NCBI RefSeq assembly: GCF_002994635.1 | Contig: NZ_PVNL01000051.1 | Span: 124,001 to 188,000 of the forward strand | Direction of reading: 5' to 3' | Length of the DNA: 64,000 nucleotides | Source: Enhygromyxa salina | GTDB taxonomy: Bacteria > Myxococcota_A > Polyangia > Nannocystales > Nannocystaceae | Part shown: positions 61,542 to 64,000 of the stretch, piece after piece | Layout of the letters: each line of letters begins with the position of its first letter | Numbering within the stretch: the first letter of the stretch is position 1 | Notes under the pieces: model-generated | What the model saw: the letters and a program-made list of their open reading frames with translations, nothing else | Told to the model about the DNA's origin: nothing | Database searches by the model: none | Program-made: the position numbers and the translations under genes

Positions 61542-64000
61542 CAGGCGGCCTCGTCGTCGCCGAAGAACGCGTGTCGAACGAGCCCCGTGAACATCACCGC
61601 TTCGATCCGCGACCAGAACTCGGCGGGGGTGATCGACATGCGCTCGGGGGTGATGCTGCCGCTGAGCTGGCCGTGGTCGTCGAAGTGCGCGCGCTTGGGC
61701 GTGGCGTCGAGCTGCTTGCGACCCAGGGCCCTGGCGACCGCCAGCTTGGGGGTGTCCCAGTCCTGCGGCTGGAGCACGGCGTCACGCGAGATCAGGCGCG
61801 CCTGCATGTGCGCGGGGCGTTGATCCTTGTCGCGGCGGCCCTCGTGCTGGCAGCCGTGGTCGTAGCGAAACAGGCCCAGGTGGCTGTCCATGACCGCGCC
61901 CGCGTGACGGCCTCGCAGACACAGCAGGACGTCGCGAAACCGTCGCTTGCCCGCCTGGGCGTGGTTCGGATCGTGGTTCGGATCGTGGTTCGGATCGAAC
62001 TCGGCGAGCAGGCTCTGACGCAGCCACGCCGGGGTCCGCGGGGGTCCCCACTCCCGGCTCTCGGGCCAGGGCTGCTGGCCGGGGTCGGGCGCCTGCCTGT
62101 CGCCGTGGACGTGAAAGCAGGCCGTCCAGCCGCGGTCGTCCAGGCAGTCGAGCAGCGGCAGCAGGTAGACCAAGAACGCGCCGCGGGGGTCTTGTTCCTG
62201 CAAGTGTACGGTGATCGAGTGGCGCTCGGTCTCGAGCAGCAGCGCGTCGACAATGGCGATCTGCAGCGCTTGGTGGGCGTCCTCGGCGGTCTGTTGGTAG
62301 AGGTCGGCGGGCTCGCCCTCGTAGAGCGCGGCGATCGTGAGCTCCTCGGCCGACTCGATCGACTCGCGCAGATCATCGAGGCGGGTCAGCGTCCCGACGA
62401 TGCGCCCATGCTCCGCGCGCAGCCGCCCGAGCTCGGCGGCGTGCTCGTGGGCCGAGCGGGTGTCCTTGCGCTTGTGGGCGCCATAGCCAAGCTCGGCCAC
62501 CAGCACGCGCAGGCGGTCTCGAAGGTCGCGCAGGGGCGGGAGCTCGAGCGCCGCGCTGGCGCTGCGGCGCAGGGTCGAGACCCTGGCCAGCGCGTCGAGG
62601 GTTCGTCGCGCCGTGCGGCCGGTCGGGACGGTGACCTCGAGCGCGAGCTCGGCCTGAACCTCGGCGGCCAGGACCCGCTCGCCCTTGCGCTTGCCCGCCA
62701 GCGCCTCACTCGGCTCGACGTCGCCGGCCTCGCGGACCCGGACCGTGCCGCCTTCGCAGCGGGTGCCGAGCTTGGCCAGGGTCCGCGCGAGCGGTGCGAC
62801 CAGGCGATCCTCGAGCTCGCGCCGCAGCGCCCGGGCCCCGTAGGTGTTGGAGTAGCCCTCGCTGGCGAGGCGCTCGAGGGTGGGGTTGGCGACCTCGAGC
62901 GCGATGCCCCGCTCGGCGATCCCATCGCGCTCGCGCACGCGGGCCAGCGAGACCTCGGCGACCTGGTGGATCTGGGCGCGATCGAGCGGGTGAAACGGGA
63001 TCACGCGGTCGATGCGGTTGACGAACTCTGGTCGGAAGTGGATGTCGACCTGGTCGAGGTAGTAGCGCTCGGCCGCGCTCTGATCCGCGGTCCCCGTGCC
63101 GTCCTGAGCTGCGCCGAAGCCCGAAGTCGGACGTCGGTGGGCGGCGCCGAGGTTGGAGGTCATGATGATGATCGCGTTGTGAAACCAGGTCGTGCGCCCG
63201 CGCGCGTCGGACAGCCGACCCTCGCCGCAGACCTGCAGCAGCAGGTCGAACACGGCCGGGTGGGCCTTCTCGATCTCGTCGAGCAAGAGCACGCAAAACG
63301 GCTGCTGACGGACCTTGCGGGTCAGCACGCCGTCGTCGCGATCGCTGCCGCGGATCAGCCGCTCGGCCGCGAGCGGGTCCATGTACTCGCTCATGTCGAA
63401 CCGAGCCATGCGCTCGGGCGAGCGGAACAAGAACCGCGCGAGGGTCTTGGCGACCTCGGTCTTGCCGACCCCGGTCGGGCCCACGAACAAGAAGGTGGCG
63501 AGCGGCTTGGCGGCGGGCTGCAGCCCGGCCTTGACCGTGCACAGGGTCTCGGCCACCCGCCCGATCGCCTGGTGCTGGCCGATCACGCGGGCGCTGAAGA
63601 AGTCGAGGATCCGCTGGTACTCCAGGCTTCGATCTTCACGCAGCAAGAACATGGGGATCCCGGAGTGGATCGAGAATCCGCGATAGACCTCGTCCGGTCC
63701 GATCGCGCGCGGCTCGCCGCCGTCGCCGTGCTCGCCCTCTTGCGCCGCGCGCAGCGACGCGTAGAAGCGCACGGCCTTGCCCGGGAACGCCCGGTACGAG
63801 AAGTAGCGCTCGGCGAGGTCGACCAGCGGGGTCACGGCGTCGCGCTGCGGGGGCAGGGACAGGGTCGGCCGATCGGGGTCGACGCGGCGATCGTGTCGGG
63901 CCCGCGCTTCGAGGATCGTCCGGGTTCGCTCGGCGTCGAGCGCCGCGACCGAAATTCGGTTGAGGTACGCAAAGAACCCGACGTGGCGCTTCTCGTGGTG
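61541..64000 (-). CDS. ClpB-like double-AAA+ protein with RF2-like tail, first of three (5' end outside window)
   Basis: The frame stays open to the right edge, so the N-terminus and most of AAA1 are missing; 819 codons are visible. The visible start ends AAA1 (HEKRHVGFFAYLNRIS, then ERYFSYRAFPGKAVRFY). AAA2 is canonical: GPTGVGKT, LLDEIEKAH, IIIMTSNLG and FVNRID. From about 62550 downwards the tail resembles RF2: a long helical region (LRDRLRVLVAELGYG...LDDLRESIESAEELTIAAL), a strand-helix PCRF core (ITVHLQEQDPRGAFLVYLL), then LRGRHAGAVMDSHLGLFRY and RPAHMQARLISRD. No GGQ. Three DPNH repeats (61961-61996) sit in a loop of this domain. Its stop overlaps the next start. Confidence 0.82.
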   Translation of the reverse strand, partial: HHEKRHVGFFAYLNRISVAALDAERTRTILEARARHDRRVDPDRPTLSLPPQRDAVTPLVDLAERYFSYRAFPGKAVRFYASLRAAQEGEHGDGGEPRAIGPDEVYRGFSIHSGIPMFLLREDRSLEYQRILDFFSARVIGQHQAIGRVAETLCTVKAGLQPAAKPLATFLFVGPTGVGKTEVAKTLARFLFRSPERMARFDMSEYMDPLAAERLIRGSDRDDGVLTRKVRQQPFCVLLLDEIEKAHPAVFDLLLQVCGEGRLSDARGRTTWFHNAIIIMTSNLGAAHRRPTSGFGAAQDGTGTADQSAAERYYLDQVDIHFRPEFVNRIDRVIPFHPLDRAQIHQVAEVSLARVRERDGIAERGIALEVANPTLERLASEGYSNTYGARALRRELEDRLVAPLARTLAKLGTRCEGGTVRVREAGDVEPSEALAGKRKGERVLAAEVQAELALEVTVPTGRTARRTLDALARVSTLRRSASAALELPPLRDLRDRLRVLVAELGYGAHKRKDTRSAHEHAAELGRLRAEHGRIVGTLTRLDDLRESIESAEELTIAALYEGEPADLYQQTAEDAHQALQIAIVDALLLETERHSITVHLQEQDPRGAFLVYLLPLLDCLDDRGWTACFHVHGDRQAPDPGQQPWPESREWGPPRTPAWLRQSLLAEFDPNHDPNHDPNHAQAGKRRFRDVLLCLRGRHAGAVMDSHLGLFRYDHGCQHEGRRDKDQRPAHMQARLISRDAVLQPQDWDTPKLAVARALGRKQLDATPKRAHFDDHGQLSGSITPERMSITPAEFWSRIEAVMFTGLVRHAFFGDDEAA

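Noticed and set aside
58152-62548. Calling the AAA+ tails functional release factors
   Set aside because: No GGQ motif is present, so peptidyl-tRNA hydrolysis cannot be claimed.
55315-64000. Interpreting the AAA+ genes as type VI secretion ClpV
   Set aside because: No T6SS genes (VipA/B, Hcp, VgrG) are nearby, there are three paralogues, and two have release-factor-like tails.

Overview
The window is GC-rich, densely coded DNA that looks like a chromosome segment from a myxobacterium, most likely Nannocystaceae-like (inference). The signs are many secreted lipoproteins with long Gly-Asp ('GDGDGD') linkers or a poly-Asp tract, Cys-rich 'CGDG' repeats, FG-GAP and CAP secreted proteins, paired formylglycine-enzyme-like lipoproteins, an S53 peptidase and futalosine-pathway menaquinone genes. 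No rRNA, tRNA, CRISPR array, phage or insertion sequence was recognised.

Positions 1-33.8 kb are mainly housekeeping and secreted-protein genes. They include a PlsC-like acyltransferase (cut by the left edge), an FG-GAP lipoprotein, biotin synthase, a pyruvate dehydrogenase operon (E1 alpha, E1 beta, E2), an RluA-family pseudouridine synthase, a poly-Asp lipoprotein and a lipoamide-dehydrogenase-like flavoprotein lacking its redox cysteines. Next come futalosine hydrolase and MqnD, a PduO-type adenosyltransferase with a 71-residue partner, a DUF3556-like membrane protein and a Gln-rich membrane protein. Then follow a complete AmmeMemoRadiSam operon, a CAP lipoprotein, an acyl-CoA dehydrogenase, a single-polypeptide acetate kinase-PduL fusion, a membrane-anchored MutS-like ATPase coupled to a methyltransferase, two FGE-like lipoproteins and a sedolisin-like S53 peptidase closed by a strong terminator.

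Positions 33.9-54.4 kb hold a plus-strand cluster. The first five genes all overlap: a CHASE2-like sensor, a duplicated PgsC/CapC-type membrane protein with a large extra region, a single-pass beta-rich protein, a lipoprotein with hydrolase-like features, and a 1932-residue exported protein ending in a predicted outer-membrane beta-barrel. After a gap with 28-bp repeats comes a 1608-residue protein carrying a PgsB/CapB Mur-ligase-type domain. I read this as an envelope-spanning poly-gamma-glutamate-like amide-polymer synthesis and export machine in a Gram-negative, with an unfamiliar set of accessory parts.

Positions 54.4-64 kb, on the minus strand, hold three consecutive overlapping genes for ClpB-like double-AAA+ proteins, followed by a leucine-rich lipoprotein. 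Two of the AAA+ proteins end in a region resembling the N-terminal/PCRF part of peptide chain release factor 2 without the catalytic GGQ domain, and two have a degenerate first Walker B. This operon and the PgsB/PgsC cluster are the best candidates for undescribed systems.

A dispersed hairpin element with a compensatory base-pair change occurs at two sites, with a degenerate form at a third.
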